Positions 35,079 through 44,606 of a DNA stretch of 55,723 nt are shown piece by piece. The DNA comes from SUG2458 sp051872335. GTDB taxonomy: Bacteria; Bacillota_I; Bacilli_A; RFN20; CAG-826. The stretch lies in assembly GCA_051872335.1 (NCBI GenBank), contig JBJEDT010000002.1:1-55723 (forward strand), read 5' to 3'. The notes under the pieces were generated by a model that worked only from the letters and a program-made list of their open reading frames with translations, did not search any database and had not been told where the DNA came from. Position numbers and translations under genes: made by a program. Positions within the stretch are counted from its first letter, which is position 1, and the number at the start of each line of letters is the position of its first letter.

Positions 35079-36074
35079 TTATTTTTCTTCTCTTTCAATA
35101 ACTGAATTTCTTTCAACAATTTGTCCTCTTAATGTAACTCGTTGAGGTGATTTATTGATGAATAGAGAAGATAATAATTCAAAAGCAGTTTTTCCCATTT
35201 TTGAAAAATCTTGTCTAACAGTAGTTAAAGAAGGCTTAATATGCTCAGCTATATCTAAATCATCAAAACCAGTGATTGAAATATCTTCCGGAACTCTTAT
35301 TCCTTTATTGGTAAAACCTTCAATTAAACCAATGGCCATTAAATCTGAACTACAAACAACTGCAGTAATATCTTTATTTAAAAAGAATTCACTTAAATTT
35401 TCTGCTGATGTCTTTGTATAGTCACCATTGATTACAAAATCAGGATTATATTCTATGTTGTTATTGGATAAACCAATTATGTAACCTGCTAATCTTTCAT
35501 TAGATACAAAGGAATGTTTCTCACCATTTAAAAAACCAATATTACGATGTCCTTTTGAAACTAAATAAGATACAATTTTACTAATTGAATTTAAATTATC
35601 TATACCAACTGTTGAGACATTATCGGCAGTATAATTATTATCATACAAAACAACAGGGTGGTTAATATTATCTAATTGATCAAATAATTTTGAATGGTAA
35701 TTAATTCCAACAATGAAGGTCCCATCAAATTTATTATCTTCTAAGTAAGTGGAAAGGTTGAATGAGTCATCTTTATTTGATAAAGCTTCTATGACAACTT
35801 CACAATTATTCGCTGTTGCTTCAGTTGAAAAAGATGTGGCTAATGGATAAAAAATATTTCCTTGAGCATTAAGATTCATGTTATCAAATAAGATACAAAT
35901 ACGACGACGATGTTTTGATATTTTACGTTCTTCTTTAGTTTGATATCCACACTCTTTTACGTAATTCAAAACTAATTGTCTTGTTGTTTCGGAGACATCA
36001 AAAGCACCAGTAATAGCTTTTGATACGGTACTAATGGATAGATTTAAGGCTTCGGCAATGTCTTTAATTCTCAT
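35079..36074 (-). CDS. LacI-family transcriptional regulator
   Basis: A 331-residue DNA-binding regulator. The N-terminal helix-turn-helix (MRIKDIAEALNLSISTVSKAI, about 1-21) is standard for LacI/GalR proteins, followed by the hinge helix and a periplasmic-binding-protein-like sensor domain (about 60-325, with GFDDLDIAEHIKPSLTTVRQD near the end). It is divergent from malQ across a 192-base gap holding CGAA-centred inverted repeats. A maltose/maltodextrin regulator is a fair guess from context. The effector cannot be read. Confidence 0.92.
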   Translation of the reverse strand: MRIKDIAEALNLSISTVSKAITGAFDVSETTRQLVLNYVKECGYQTKEERKISKHRRRICILFDNMNLNAQGNIFYPLATSFSTEATANNCEVVIEALSNKDDSFNLSTYLEDNKFDGTFIVGINYHSKLFDQLDNINHPVVLYDNNYTADNVSTVGIDNLNSISKIVSYLVSKGHRNIGFLNGEKHSFVSNERLAGYIIGLSNNNIEYNPDFVINGDYTKTSAENLSEFFLNKDITAVVCSSDLMAIGLIEGFTNKGIRVPEDISITGFDDLDIAEHIKPSLTTVRQDFSKMGKTAFELLSSLFINKSPQRVTLRGQIVERNSVIEREEK

Positions 36075-36099
36075 AATATTACTCCTTTACTTCTCTTTT

Positions 36100-36127
36100 A
36101 TTTTAATATTTTCGAATATTTTTTCAA
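36100..36127 (-). promoter_or_regulatory. Promoter of the lacI-type gene
   Basis: On the minus strand: -35 TTGAAA (36122-36127, 5 of 6), a 16-base spacer, -10 TAAAAT (36100-36105, 5 of 6). The spacer contains a TTCGAA inverted repeat, suggesting autorepression. Confidence 0.55.
36105..36120. promoter_or_regulatory. Putative operator 1 (TTCGAA repeat)
   Basis: AATATTTTCGAATATT, a near-palindrome centred on TTCGAA, lying in the spacer of the regulator's own promoter. It shares the CGAA core with the other sites in this gap. Confidence 0.4.
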
Positions 36128-36149
36128 GTATTTTCGATAAAAACACTAA

Positions 36150-36165
36150 AAAAGTTCGAATTTTT
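36150..36165. promoter_or_regulatory. Putative operator 2 (TTCGAA repeat)
   Basis: AAAAGTTCGAATTTTT, a 16-bp inverted repeat with one mismatched pair, centred between the two divergent promoters. A related half-type site (TATTTTCGATAAAA) lies at 36129-36142. Confidence 0.45.
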
Positions 36166-36184
36166 GCGATATTTGCGTTATAAA

Positions 36185-36213
36185 TTGACTTTAATGACAA
36201 ATATTTATACTAT
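36185..36213 (+). promoter_or_regulatory. Probable promoter of malQ
   Basis: -35 TTGACT (36185-36190, 5 of 6). The -10 is TATACT (36206-36211, spacer 15) or the less matching TACTAT (36208-36213, spacer 17). It lies about 55 bases before malQ. Confidence 0.5.
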
Positions 36214-36240
36214 ATAAGTGAAAATAAAAATAAATTTTAA

Positions 36241-36252
36241 CGAAAATTTTCG
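36241..36252. promoter_or_regulatory. Putative operator 3 (perfect palindrome before malQ)
   Basis: CGAAAATTTTCG is a perfect 12-bp palindrome just downstream of the expected malQ transcription start and immediately before its ribosome binding site (GAGAGGA). A repressor bound here would block malQ transcription. Confidence 0.45.
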
Positions 36253-36266
36253 AGAGAGGAATTATT

Positions 36267-37775
36267 ATGTTTAATAAAAATCGTGAAGCAGGAATTTTTT
36301 TACACATTACTTCTTTACCATCTAAATATGGAATAGGTACAGTTGGCAAGAAAGCTTATTCATTTATTAGATGGATGAAAAAAGCTGGTTTGAAAATTTG
36401 GCAAATTTTACCTTTAGGTCCAACTAGTTATGGTGATTCACCTTATCAATCAGTTTCAGCTATGGCTGTAAACTATTATCTAATTGATTTAGACATGCTA
36501 AAAGATGAGGGATTACTTGAAGAAAAAGATTATAAAAATGTTGATTTTGGTAAAAATCCGAAAAGGGTTAATTATGAAAAATTATTTAATAACCGTATTA
36601 CTGTATTAAAAAAAGCATTTTCTCGCTTCAATAAAAAAGATAAAGACTTTGTTGAATTTTGTAAAAATGAAGATTATTTAGACTTTGGTGTTTTTATGAC
36701 AATTAAAGCTATGAATAATTATAATGCATGGACTGAATGGCCTGATGAATATAAAAATTATTCACCTGCAGTTGTCGAAAAAGTATTAAGTAAATATGGT
36801 AATGAAGTCAAATTCTGGCAATTTACTCAATTTAAATTTTTAGAGCAATGGAAAGCTTTAAAAGATTTTGCTAATAGTAATGGAATTGAAATCATGGGTG
36901 ATATTCCTCTTTATATTGGCGGTGATAGTGTTGAATTATGGAAATATCCTGAACTATTTATAACTGATGAAAACCATCGTCCAACATTAGTTGCTGGTTG
37001 TCCACCAGATTGTTTTACTGAATCAGGACAATTATGGGGCAATCCTGTTTATGATTGGGATTATAGTAAAAAAACCAACTATGCATGGTGGAATAAACGT
37101 ATATATAATACCTTTAATTTAGTAGATATTTTACGTATTGACCACTTTAGAGGTTTAGATAGATGGTATGCTATTGAAAATGGACGTCCAGATGCAAAAA
37201 TCGGTGAATGGAAAGATGGTCCTAAGTTTGATTTATTTAAAGATAAAACTGATTTGTGTATCGTTGCAGAAGATTTAGGATTTATCGATGAAGGTGTAAG
37301 AATCTTAATGCGACAAACTGGTTATCCTGGTATGAAGATTCTTGAATTTGCATTTGATGGACATGAAGATAATGAACATAAACCTACAAATACTACACCA
37401 AATTATGTTGTATATACTGGTACTCATGATAATATGCCTTTAAGACAATATATTGATGACTTGAATGATCATGAAAGATGGGTTTTTGTTGAAGATATAA
37501 AGAAACAATGTCAAAGTGTTAATGTTCCATATACTGAAGAAGAATTATCGACTAGTGTTGGTTTAACAAATAAGGCTGTTGAATTAGCTTTTGCTTCTGT
37601 TGCTAATACAGCAATTATTCCACTTCAAGATTTCTTAGCATTAGGTGGAGATTCACGTATGAATTTACCTAGTACAGTTTCAACTGCTAACTGGTCATAT
37701 AGATTAAAACGTGGAGATACATCTCTTGATTTAGCAAAACGTATTAAGAATTTGGTTAAAACTTATCATAGATAG
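36267..37775 (+). CDS. malQ: 4-alpha-glucanotransferase (amylomaltase)
   Basis: A 502-residue GH77 enzyme that transfers glucan chains between maltodextrins, used in maltose and glycogen breakdown in the cytosol. Motifs: an N-terminal HITSLPSKYGIGTVG, PLGPTSYGDSPYQS, the nucleophile region ILRIDHFRG (about 289-297), acid/base VAEDLG (about 332-337) and GTHDN (about 386-390). Length is typical. It is divergent from the LacI-type gene, and its promoter region holds candidate operators. Confidence 0.96.
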   Translation: MFNKNREAGIFLHITSLPSKYGIGTVGKKAYSFIRWMKKAGLKIWQILPLGPTSYGDSPYQSVSAMAVNYYLIDLDMLKDEGLLEEKDYKNVDFGKNPKRVNYEKLFNNRITVLKKAFSRFNKKDKDFVEFCKNEDYLDFGVFMTIKAMNNYNAWTEWPDEYKNYSPAVVEKVLSKYGNEVKFWQFTQFKFLEQWKALKDFANSNGIEIMGDIPLYIGGDSVELWKYPELFITDENHRPTLVAGCPPDCFTESGQLWGNPVYDWDYSKKTNYAWWNKRIYNTFNLVDILRIDHFRGLDRWYAIENGRPDAKIGEWKDGPKFDLFKDKTDLCIVAEDLGFIDEGVRILMRQTGYPGMKILEFAFDGHEDNEHKPTNTTPNYVVYTGTHDNMPLRQYIDDLNDHERWVFVEDIKKQCQSVNVPYTEEELSTSVGLTNKAVELAFASVANTAIIPLQDFLALGGDSRMNLPSTVSTANWSYRLKRGDTSLDLAKRIKNLVKTYHR

Positions 37776-37794
37776 AATAGGCAATAAGTAAATT

Positions 37795-37828
37795 AATAAG
37801 GCACTTTTGTAAGTGCCTTATTTTATCT
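37795..37828 (+). terminator. Intrinsic terminator after malQ
   Basis: AATAAGGCACTT-TTGT-AAGTGCCTTATT, a perfect 12-bp stem, followed by a T-rich run. Confidence 0.9.
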
Positions 37829-37875
37829 TTATAATAGATATGATAAAATATCAAATATTGAAAGAGGGTTCTTTA

Positions 37876-39627
37876 ATGAGTGAAAGTTTAAAAAGTCTTA
37901 AAAATTATAAAAAGCAATTAATTTTAGGCCCTATATTTAAGTTAACCGAAGCTGTTTTTGAACTTATTGTTCCTTTATTAATGGCATATATTATTGACTA
38001 TGGTATTTCATTAGATAGTAATAATAATGTTATTGGTGGAGACATGGGTGTGATTTTAAAAACTGGTTCAATAATAGTTGCACTTGGAGTATTAGGGTTA
38101 GTATGTTCAATTATTTGTCAATTTTTTGCTTCGAGAGCAGGGCAAGGATTTGGTACTGAATTACGTAATAAAATGTTGAATCATATTTTTAAATTACCAA
38201 TGAGTGAACAAGATAAATTAGGTAGTGCTAAGTTAGAAAATATTATGATTAATGATATTAATCAGTTACAAACAGCTGTTAATATGTTTATTCGTTTAGT
38301 TGTTAGGGCACCATTCTTAGTAGTTGGTGGAATAGTTTGTGCTTTTTTAATCAATGTTAAAGTAGCTTTAATTTTTGTAGCTTCTCTTCCATTTTTTATA
38401 TTAGTACTTGTACTTATTTTAAAAGCTAGTAGTAAGAAACATGTTAAAATACAATCTTCATTAGATGTTATAAATAAGTCAGTTAATGAAGGAATTACTG
38501 GTCAAAGAGTTGTTCGTGTTTTTAATGCTCAAGATATGATGGTAGAGGATTATAAAAAGACTAATGATCAATTATATAAAGATAATAATAATGTTAGTAA
38601 AATCACATCATTATTAAGTCCATTAACTTTTATTATTGTAAATATTGCAACTATATTTATTGTTTATTTTGCTGCTAAATTTGTTGATTTTGGTGAATTA
38701 ACGCAAGGTGATGTTTTCACACTTGTTAATTACATGAATCAAATATTATTAGCTTTGATTGTTGTTTCTAATTTAGTTGTTATATTTACAAAAGCATTTG
38801 CTTCTTTAAAAAGAACTGATGTTTTATTTGCTATAAAAGAAGAAGAAGATAAAGAGTATATAGAAGTTGATTTTGATAAAACTAAACCACTTTTATCTTT
38901 AAAAAATGTTTCTTTTAAGTTTGATAATTCTGTTAATTATGTTTTAGAAAATATTACTTTTGATTTAAATAAAGGTGAATCTTTAGGTATTATTGGTGGA
39001 ACTGGTAGTGGTAAATCGACTTTATGTAATTTAGTATCTGGATTTTTCGATCCTTCAAAAGGAAAAATGTGTTTATATGGAAAAGATATTACTTCGTTGA
39101 AAAAAAGTGATATTAATAATTTAGTATCAATAGCTCCACAAAAGGCTTATCTTTTTACAGGTACAGTAAAGGATAATTTCTTAATGGCTAAAGAAGATGC
39201 TACTGACAATGAAATTATTGAGTGTTTAAAACTTGCTAAAGCTTATTCTTTTGTCAATAAATATGAAGATGGAATAAATCACTTTTTAGAAGAAAGTGGA
39301 CGTAATCTATCTGGAGGTCAAAAGCAAAGATTATCACTTGCACGTTCCTTAATTAGAGATAGTGATTTGATCATTTTAGATGATGTAACAAGTGCTCTTG
39401 ATGCAATAACCACTAAACAAGTTTTAGCAAATCTACAAAAATTAAATAGTAAAGCTAAAATTATTGTTTCTCAAAAAATAAGTGCCATTAAAAACTGCGA
39501 TAAAATTTTAGTTATTGAAAATGGTAAAAAGTGTGGTTATGGCACTCATGAAGATTTATTAATGAATAATAAAGCTTATAAAGAGATATATGAGTCACAA
39601 TTAATGAAAGAAGGTGATGATAAATGA
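37876..39627 (+). CDS. Heterodimeric ABC exporter half, degenerate ATP site
   Basis: A 583-residue ABC transporter with six membrane segments and a C-terminal ATPase domain. The Walker A is GGTGSGKST, the signature LSGGQ is canonical, but the Walker B is followed by Asp (ILDDVTSALD instead of ILDE) and the switch His is Gln (VSQKIS). These are the marks of the non-catalytic half of heterodimeric exporters such as BmrCD or LmrCD. The ATG at 37876 follows AAAGAGG. A longer form from 37813 would include the upstream terminator and is rejected. It overlaps the partner gene by four bases. Confidence 0.93.
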   Translation: MSESLKSLKNYKKQLILGPIFKLTEAVFELIVPLLMAYIIDYGISLDSNNNVIGGDMGVILKTGSIIVALGVLGLVCSIICQFFASRAGQGFGTELRNKMLNHIFKLPMSEQDKLGSAKLENIMINDINQLQTAVNMFIRLVVRAPFLVVGGIVCAFLINVKVALIFVASLPFFILVLVLILKASSKKHVKIQSSLDVINKSVNEGITGQRVVRVFNAQDMMVEDYKKTNDQLYKDNNNVSKITSLLSPLTFIIVNIATIFIVYFAAKFVDFGELTQGDVFTLVNYMNQILLALIVVSNLVVIFTKAFASLKRTDVLFAIKEEEDKEYIEVDFDKTKPLLSLKNVSFKFDNSVNYVLENITFDLNKGESLGIIGGTGSGKSTLCNLVSGFFDPSKGKMCLYGKDITSLKKSDINNLVSIAPQKAYLFTGTVKDNFLMAKEDATDNEIIECLKLAKAYSFVNKYEDGINHFLEESGRNLSGGQKQRLSLARSLIRDSDLIILDDVTSALDAITTKQVLANLQKLNSKAKIIVSQKISAIKNCDKILVIENGKKCGYGTHEDLLMNNKAYKEIYESQLMKEGDDK

Positions 39628-41357
39628 AATCGTTAAAATTTCTAGGTAAATACCTTCGTTCAAGTATTGGTTTATTTATTTTAGCTTTAATATCAGCTAT
39701 TATTAATGTCATTTGTGTTTTATTAATTCCTGTTTATATTGGTAAAGGCATAGATGTCATTATTGGTGTAGGAGCAGTTCAATTTAATGTTTTAAAAGAT
39801 TATTTATTGATAGTACTTATTTGTGCTATTATCGGAGCAATATTTTCATATATGTATGAAGTATCTATTTCTTTTGCTTCGAATAAAATAGTTCGTCAAT
39901 TAAGATATGATACATATAAAAAATTCAATTATGTTACTTTAAATTTTATTGATATACATTCAACTGGAGATTTTACTTCTAGAGCAACAAATGATATCGA
40001 GATTATTTCTGCTGGTTTACTTGAAGGATTTAAACAATTATATAAAGGAATAATAACAATTGTTTTCACTTTAGCATTAATGTTTGCAATTAATTATATT
40101 TTAGCTTTAGTTGTCTTTATTTTAACACCTTTATCTTTATTTACTTCAAAGATAATAGCTAAGAAATCGTATCAATATTATTCAGCTAATGCTAAGAAAA
40201 AAGGTGAAATCAGTGCTTTTATTCATGAAATTTTCCATCAAAGAAAAGTTGTTAAATCACTTAATTATAATGATAAGGCTTATGAAAAATTTGAAGGAAT
40301 GAACAACGAGTTACACAAAGTAGGTCAAAATGCTGTTTTTGCTTCTTCATTAACAAATCCAACAACTAGATTTATTAATGGACTTGTTTATGCTGCTGTA
40401 GGAATTGTTGGAGCTATCTTAATTATTAAAGAGAATACTCTTGTTGGATTAACAGTTGGTGGGTTATCAGCTTTCTTAAGTTATGCAAATCAATATACTA
40501 AACCTTTTAATGAAATTAGTGGAGTCATAAGTGAATTTCAAAACGCTTTAAGTTCATTAGATAGAGTAAAAGAAATTATTGAAGCTGATAACGTTATAGA
40601 TGATGGAACGGTTACTAAACTTGATGAATTTAAAACTTTATCATTTGATAATGTCAGTTTCAGTTATGTTGAAAAACAAAAGTTAATTCAAAATTTTAAT
40701 TTAACTGTAAATAAAGGTGAACACATTGCTATTGTAGGTCCTACTGGATGTGGTAAAACAACACTTATTAATTTATTATTAAGATTCTATGATGTATCAA
40801 AAGGATCAATATCTATTAATGGTATTAACATTAAAAGTATTAAACGTGAAGAATTACGAAATAAATTCTCAATGGTTTTACAGGATACTTGGTTATTTGA
40901 AGGTACAGTTTTTGAAAATATTACATTTGGTAATAAAACTGCTACTAGAGAAGATGTCATTAAGGTATGTAAAGACTTAGGAGTTCATGGATTTATTTCT
41001 CGTTTACCAAATGGATATGATACAATTATTGACAATGGAGATACTCTTTCTCATGGTGAAAAACAATTAATAACAATTGCTCGTATTATGATTAATATTA
41101 CTGATATTGTAATTCTTGATGAAGCAACTTCATCAATTGATGCACGTAGTGAATTAATGATACAAAAAGCATTTAATAAAATAACAAAAACTAGAACAAG
41201 TTTTGTTATAGCTCATCGTTTATCCACTATTAAAAATGCTGATAAAATTTTAGTTATGAAGAATGGAAATATTATAGAAACAGGAAGTCATAAAGAACTT
41301 ATGGATTTAAATGGATTCTATGCTAAACTTTATCATTCGCAATATGAAGAAAAATAA
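39624..41357 (+). CDS. Heterodimeric ABC exporter half, catalytic ATP site
   Basis: A 577-residue partner of the preceding transporter: six membrane segments and an ATPase domain with Walker A GPTGCGKTT, catalytic ILDEATSSID and switch His in AHRLS. The signature is altered to LSHGE, which complements the altered Walker B of the partner, leaving one canonical and one degenerate ATP site. It starts in an ATGA overlap. Substrate unknown; multidrug, lipid or peptide export are the usual roles. Confidence 0.93.
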   Translation: MKSLKFLGKYLRSSIGLFILALISAIINVICVLLIPVYIGKGIDVIIGVGAVQFNVLKDYLLIVLICAIIGAIFSYMYEVSISFASNKIVRQLRYDTYKKFNYVTLNFIDIHSTGDFTSRATNDIEIISAGLLEGFKQLYKGIITIVFTLALMFAINYILALVVFILTPLSLFTSKIIAKKSYQYYSANAKKKGEISAFIHEIFHQRKVVKSLNYNDKAYEKFEGMNNELHKVGQNAVFASSLTNPTTRFINGLVYAAVGIVGAILIIKENTLVGLTVGGLSAFLSYANQYTKPFNEISGVISEFQNALSSLDRVKEIIEADNVIDDGTVTKLDEFKTLSFDNVSFSYVEKQKLIQNFNLTVNKGEHIAIVGPTGCGKTTLINLLLRFYDVSKGSISINGINIKSIKREELRNKFSMVLQDTWLFEGTVFENITFGNKTATREDVIKVCKDLGVHGFISRLPNGYDTIIDNGDTLSHGEKQLITIARIMINITDIVILDEATSSIDARSELMIQKAFNKITKTRTSFVIAHRLSTIKNADKILVMKNGNIIETGSHKELMDLNGFYAKLYHSQYEEK

Positions 41358-41423
41358 TTTTAAGTTTCCATATCATTTTTAATATTTTATGTGTATAATA
41401 AATACGATTAAGGAGGAAAACTA

Positions 41424-41900
41424 ATGGAAGAAACAAAAATTGCATTAACTAAATCCGGTTATGAAAAAACAGAAAAAGAATTAAGAGAACTTATCGATGT
41501 TGTTCGTCCTCAAGTTATTGAAGAATTAAAAGCTGCTCGTGCTCAAGGCGACTTATCTGAAAATGCTGACTATGATGCAGCTAGAGCTAAACAAGCAGAA
41601 GTTGAAGGACGTATTCGTCAATTAGAAGCTATTTTACAAAATGCTGAAATCATTTCTGAAGTTAATTCTAAAGAAAAGAAAGTTCGCTTAGGTAGTACAG
41701 TTGAAATTCTTGATTTAAGTGATAATTCAACATCATCTTATAAAATTGTAGGTTCAGTTGAAGCTAATCCTTTCCAAGGCTCTATTTCTAATGAATGTGC
41801 ATTAGGTATTGCTTTAGTAGGTGCAAAAGTAAATGATGTAGTTACTGTTAAAGCTGAATCACCTTATGATGTTAAAGTCTTAAAAATTTTAAATGACTAA
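41424..41900 (+). CDS. greA: Transcription elongation factor GreA
   Basis: A 158-residue factor that rescues backtracked RNA polymerase by stimulating transcript cleavage. It has an N-terminal coiled coil (about 1-75), with the acidic tip RAQGDLSENADYDAA (about 39-53) that reaches the catalytic centre, and a C-terminal FKBP-like domain. The start follows TAAGGAGG. A TATAAT (41394-41399) lies 25 bases upstream, without a clear -35. A terminator follows. Confidence 0.97.
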   Translation: MEETKIALTKSGYEKTEKELRELIDVVRPQVIEELKAARAQGDLSENADYDAARAKQAEVEGRIRQLEAILQNAEIISEVNSKEKKVRLGSTVEILDLSDNSTSSYKIVGSVEANPFQGSISNECALGIALVGAKVNDVVTVKAESPYDVKVLKILND

Positions 41901-41922
41901 TTTATATTTTAAGTGTTAAAAG

Positions 41923-41954
41923 AGTACAAATTATTTTGTACTTTTTTATTTTTT
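41923..41954 (+). terminator. Intrinsic terminator after greA
   Basis: AGTACAAA-TTAT-TTTGTACT hairpin followed by TTTTTATTTTTTTT. Confidence 0.9.
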
Positions 41955-42002
41955 TTAAGGAAAATTTTAAATCACTGCTAAAGAATATATAGGAGGAAAT
42001 AT

Positions 42003-42539
42003 ATGACAAAAACAATTATTTCTGTTTTAGCAGTGCTTTTTGTTTGTTTGATTGGATTTATGATCATTGATCCAAGTGTTCAATTAGGAGCAAGCATAGG
42101 AAGTGGAAGTGGTTCACTTACGACACTAAAAATTTCTGTTGGTATCACTGGATCAATTATGAATCAAGGAACTTACGTCTTAGAAAGTGGTGATACTCTT
42201 TCAACTTTAATTGATACAGCTGGAGGATTAACTTCACTTGCAGATGAAAAATGTTTTTTCCTTGATTATGAAATTGAAGATGGATGTAGTTATTACATTG
42301 CATCATTAAATGATTCAGGCGATATATGTTCGACTAATTATGTTGAAAAGGTAAACATTAACTCTGCAGAACTTGAAGAGTTAATGTCAATTAGTGGTAT
42401 TGGTTCAGTAAGTGGACAATCTATAATTGATTATCGAGAAGCAAATGGTGAATTTAGATGCTTAGAAAACGTAACAAAAGTAAGTGGTATTGGTAAAACA
42501 ACATTTGAGAAAATTAAAAATTACATCTGTCTTGCATGA
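42003..42539 (+). CDS. comEA: ComEA-type DNA receptor
   Basis: A 178-residue membrane-anchored protein of the DNA-uptake system. It has an N-terminal helix (about 5-23), an SLBB-like domain (about 40-105) and a C-terminal pair of helix-hairpin-helix motifs (VNINSAELEELMSISGIGSV and KVSGIGKTTFEKIK, about 117-178). Together with comEC it would bind and import single-stranded DNA. The start follows AGGAGG. It overlaps comEC by four bases. Confidence 0.93.
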   Translation: MTKTIISVLAVLFVCLIGFMIIDPSVQLGASIGSGSGSLTTLKISVGITGSIMNQGTYVLESGDTLSTLIDTAGGLTSLADEKCFFLDYEIEDGCSYYIASLNDSGDICSTNYVEKVNINSAELEELMSISGIGSVSGQSIIDYREANGEFRCLENVTKVSGIGKTTFEKIKNYICLA

Positions 42540-44530
42540 TACTTTTTTGGATGGTAGTTTCCATAATTACCGGATTATTTTTCGTTAAAGCTTATTCAAG
42601 CCCAATTTTTCTAATTTTATATTTAATTTTTTTGGCTTTTATAATAAAGAAATTTATTGGTAAAAAGAAATCATTATTACTTTTTGCTTTTTTAGTTTCT
42701 ATATTTATGGGATTTTTTAAAGTTCCGATAAATAGTGAAAAAAATAATTTTTATGGTATTGTCACCATAAGTAAAGAAAATTATTATGTTATCAAAGATG
42801 GTTTGTCTTCTTTTTATATTTATGAAAAAGAAAATGATAAAGAAGTTGGAGATATTTTAAAAATTGAAGGTCATTTAAAAGAAATAGAAGTTGAAATTCT
42901 TGAATCAGCGTTTAATTTTAAATCATATTTAGAAGATAAGGGAATTTACTATCAAATATATGTTAATAAAATAGATGTTATTATGCATTCTTTAATTCCT
43001 AAGAAATTAATTAATAATTATTTCTTAAATAAAATTGATGATGAAAATAAAGAATTTGTTAAAGCTATTCTTTTTGGTGATTATAAAAATGAGTATTTTT
43101 CAATTAAAAATACACAATTGATATTTTTATTTTCATCATCTGGTTTACATTTTTCTTATGTATTAAATATAATAGAAAAAAATCTAAGAAAAAAATTAAG
43201 TGATAATAAAGCAAAGATTATATCATTATTAATTTTTAGTCCCATTATTTTAATCCTAGATTATAAAGTTTCTTTGATGAGGATTTTATTTAATAAAATA
43301 ATTGATATTGTTTTAAATAGAAAGAATAAGAAATATCCACGTTTATTTACATTATCTTTATCAATATTTATTTTCTTATTAATTGATTATCATTATGTTT
43401 ATAATTTAGGATTTATACTAGGATACTTATTTTCATTAATTGGTGTAATAGGTAATGATTCTTTTATTCATCTTAATAAATTAAATAAGAAGGTTGCAAA
43501 TTTTAGTTTATTTTTTATGCTAACATGTGTGATAAACGCTGTTTTAAACTATGAAATAAATTTAACTTCACAACTGTCCTTACTTTTATTAGGATCTGTA
43601 TTAAGCGTAATTTATTTATTCAGTAGTGCTTTTTATTTACTAACCTTTAATAAGGGAATAGTTATTTTAAGAGAAGTTTATGATTTTATATTGAACTGCA
43701 ATAATAAGATAACTTTTATTATGCTTTTAGGTAAGGTTAATATTATTTTCATTTTCTTGCTTATTCTATTGATTTTTATATATGTCCTTTATATAGAGAA
43801 AAAAATGTATTCTATTTCAAAAATTACAATATGTTTTTTTATGACTCTTATTTCAATCCAGTCATTACCTTTGAAGATATATAATAAAAATTCAATTTCA
43901 TTTATTAATGTTGGTCAAGGAGATTCAATTTTAATAGAAAATAATAATATAACAATTTTAATTGATACAGGCGGATCATATAAATTGGATATTGCTACCG
44001 ATTGTTTAATTCCTTTTTTTAAAAAAAGAAAAATTAGAGAAATTGACTATCTATTAATAACACACAATGATTTTGATCATTGTGGAGCGATTAATTCTTT
44101 AATTAATAATTACAAGGTTAAAGAAATTATTTATAAGACAAATTATGAATTTACATTAGGCAATATCGATTTTAAAAATTTGAATTATAATCCAATACAA
44201 TTTGATTCCGATAATAATAAGTCACTTGTTTTATTATTTGAATTTATTAATAAGACGTGGATTCTTATGGGTGATGCGGAAAAAGAAGTTGAAGAATATA
44301 TAATGATGACATATAGTGACATTGATGTTGATTGTATTAAAATTGGTCATCATGGAAGTAATACTTCGAGTAGTGAGAAATTTATTAAATATATATCACC
44401 TGAAGAAGCTATTATTTCAGTAGGTAAAAATTCATATGGTCATCCTCATAAAGAAACATTAGCAGCACTTGAAAATCAAAATGTTAAAATTAAAAGGACA
44501 GATATTCTTGGTACTATAACTTATTTTTAA
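42536..44530 (+). CDS. comEC: ComEC/Rec2 DNA channel protein
   Basis: A 664-residue protein with all three parts expected for ComEC: a short OB-like region after the first helices, the competence membrane domain (FSSSGLHFSYV, about residue 200) and a C-terminal metallo-beta-lactamase domain. The latter has NVGQGDSILI (about 458) and the metal motif THNDFDHCGA (about 508-517). It would pass single-stranded DNA into the cell. Its membrane core is very AT-rich. It forms an operon with comEA. No other competence genes (comG type pilus) are in the window. Confidence 0.93.
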   Translation: MILFWMVVSIITGLFFVKAYSSPIFLILYLIFLAFIIKKFIGKKKSLLLFAFLVSIFMGFFKVPINSEKNNFYGIVTISKENYYVIKDGLSSFYIYEKENDKEVGDILKIEGHLKEIEVEILESAFNFKSYLEDKGIYYQIYVNKIDVIMHSLIPKKLINNYFLNKIDDENKEFVKAILFGDYKNEYFSIKNTQLIFLFSSSGLHFSYVLNIIEKNLRKKLSDNKAKIISLLIFSPIILILDYKVSLMRILFNKIIDIVLNRKNKKYPRLFTLSLSIFIFLLIDYHYVYNLGFILGYLFSLIGVIGNDSFIHLNKLNKKVANFSLFFMLTCVINAVLNYEINLTSQLSLLLLGSVLSVIYLFSSAFYLLTFNKGIVILREVYDFILNCNNKITFIMLLGKVNIIFIFLLILLIFIYVLYIEKKMYSISKITICFFMTLISIQSLPLKIYNKNSISFINVGQGDSILIENNNITILIDTGGSYKLDIATDCLIPFFKKRKIREIDYLLITHNDFDHCGAINSLINNYKVKEIIYKTNYEFTLGNIDFKNLNYNPIQFDSDNNKSLVLLFEFINKTWILMGDAEKEVEEYIMMTYSDIDVDCIKIGHHGSNTSSSEKFIKYISPEEAIISVGKNSYGHPHKETLAALENQNVKIKRTDILGTITYF

Positions 44531-44606
44531 TTTAATATCATTATTTTGTTAATTACTATTCAAAAAAGAATAAAAACCATTTAAAATAAAAAAGTAGGGA
44601 TTTATT

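Noticed and set aside
36181..36240. cre-type catabolite site before malQ
   Set aside because: No sequence close to the usual cre consensus. The repeats present are of another type with a CGAA core.
42003..44530. Secreted nuclease system separate from competence
   Set aside because: The helix-hairpin-helix and ComEC membrane plus metallo-beta-lactamase layout is the ordinary comEA-comEC pair.
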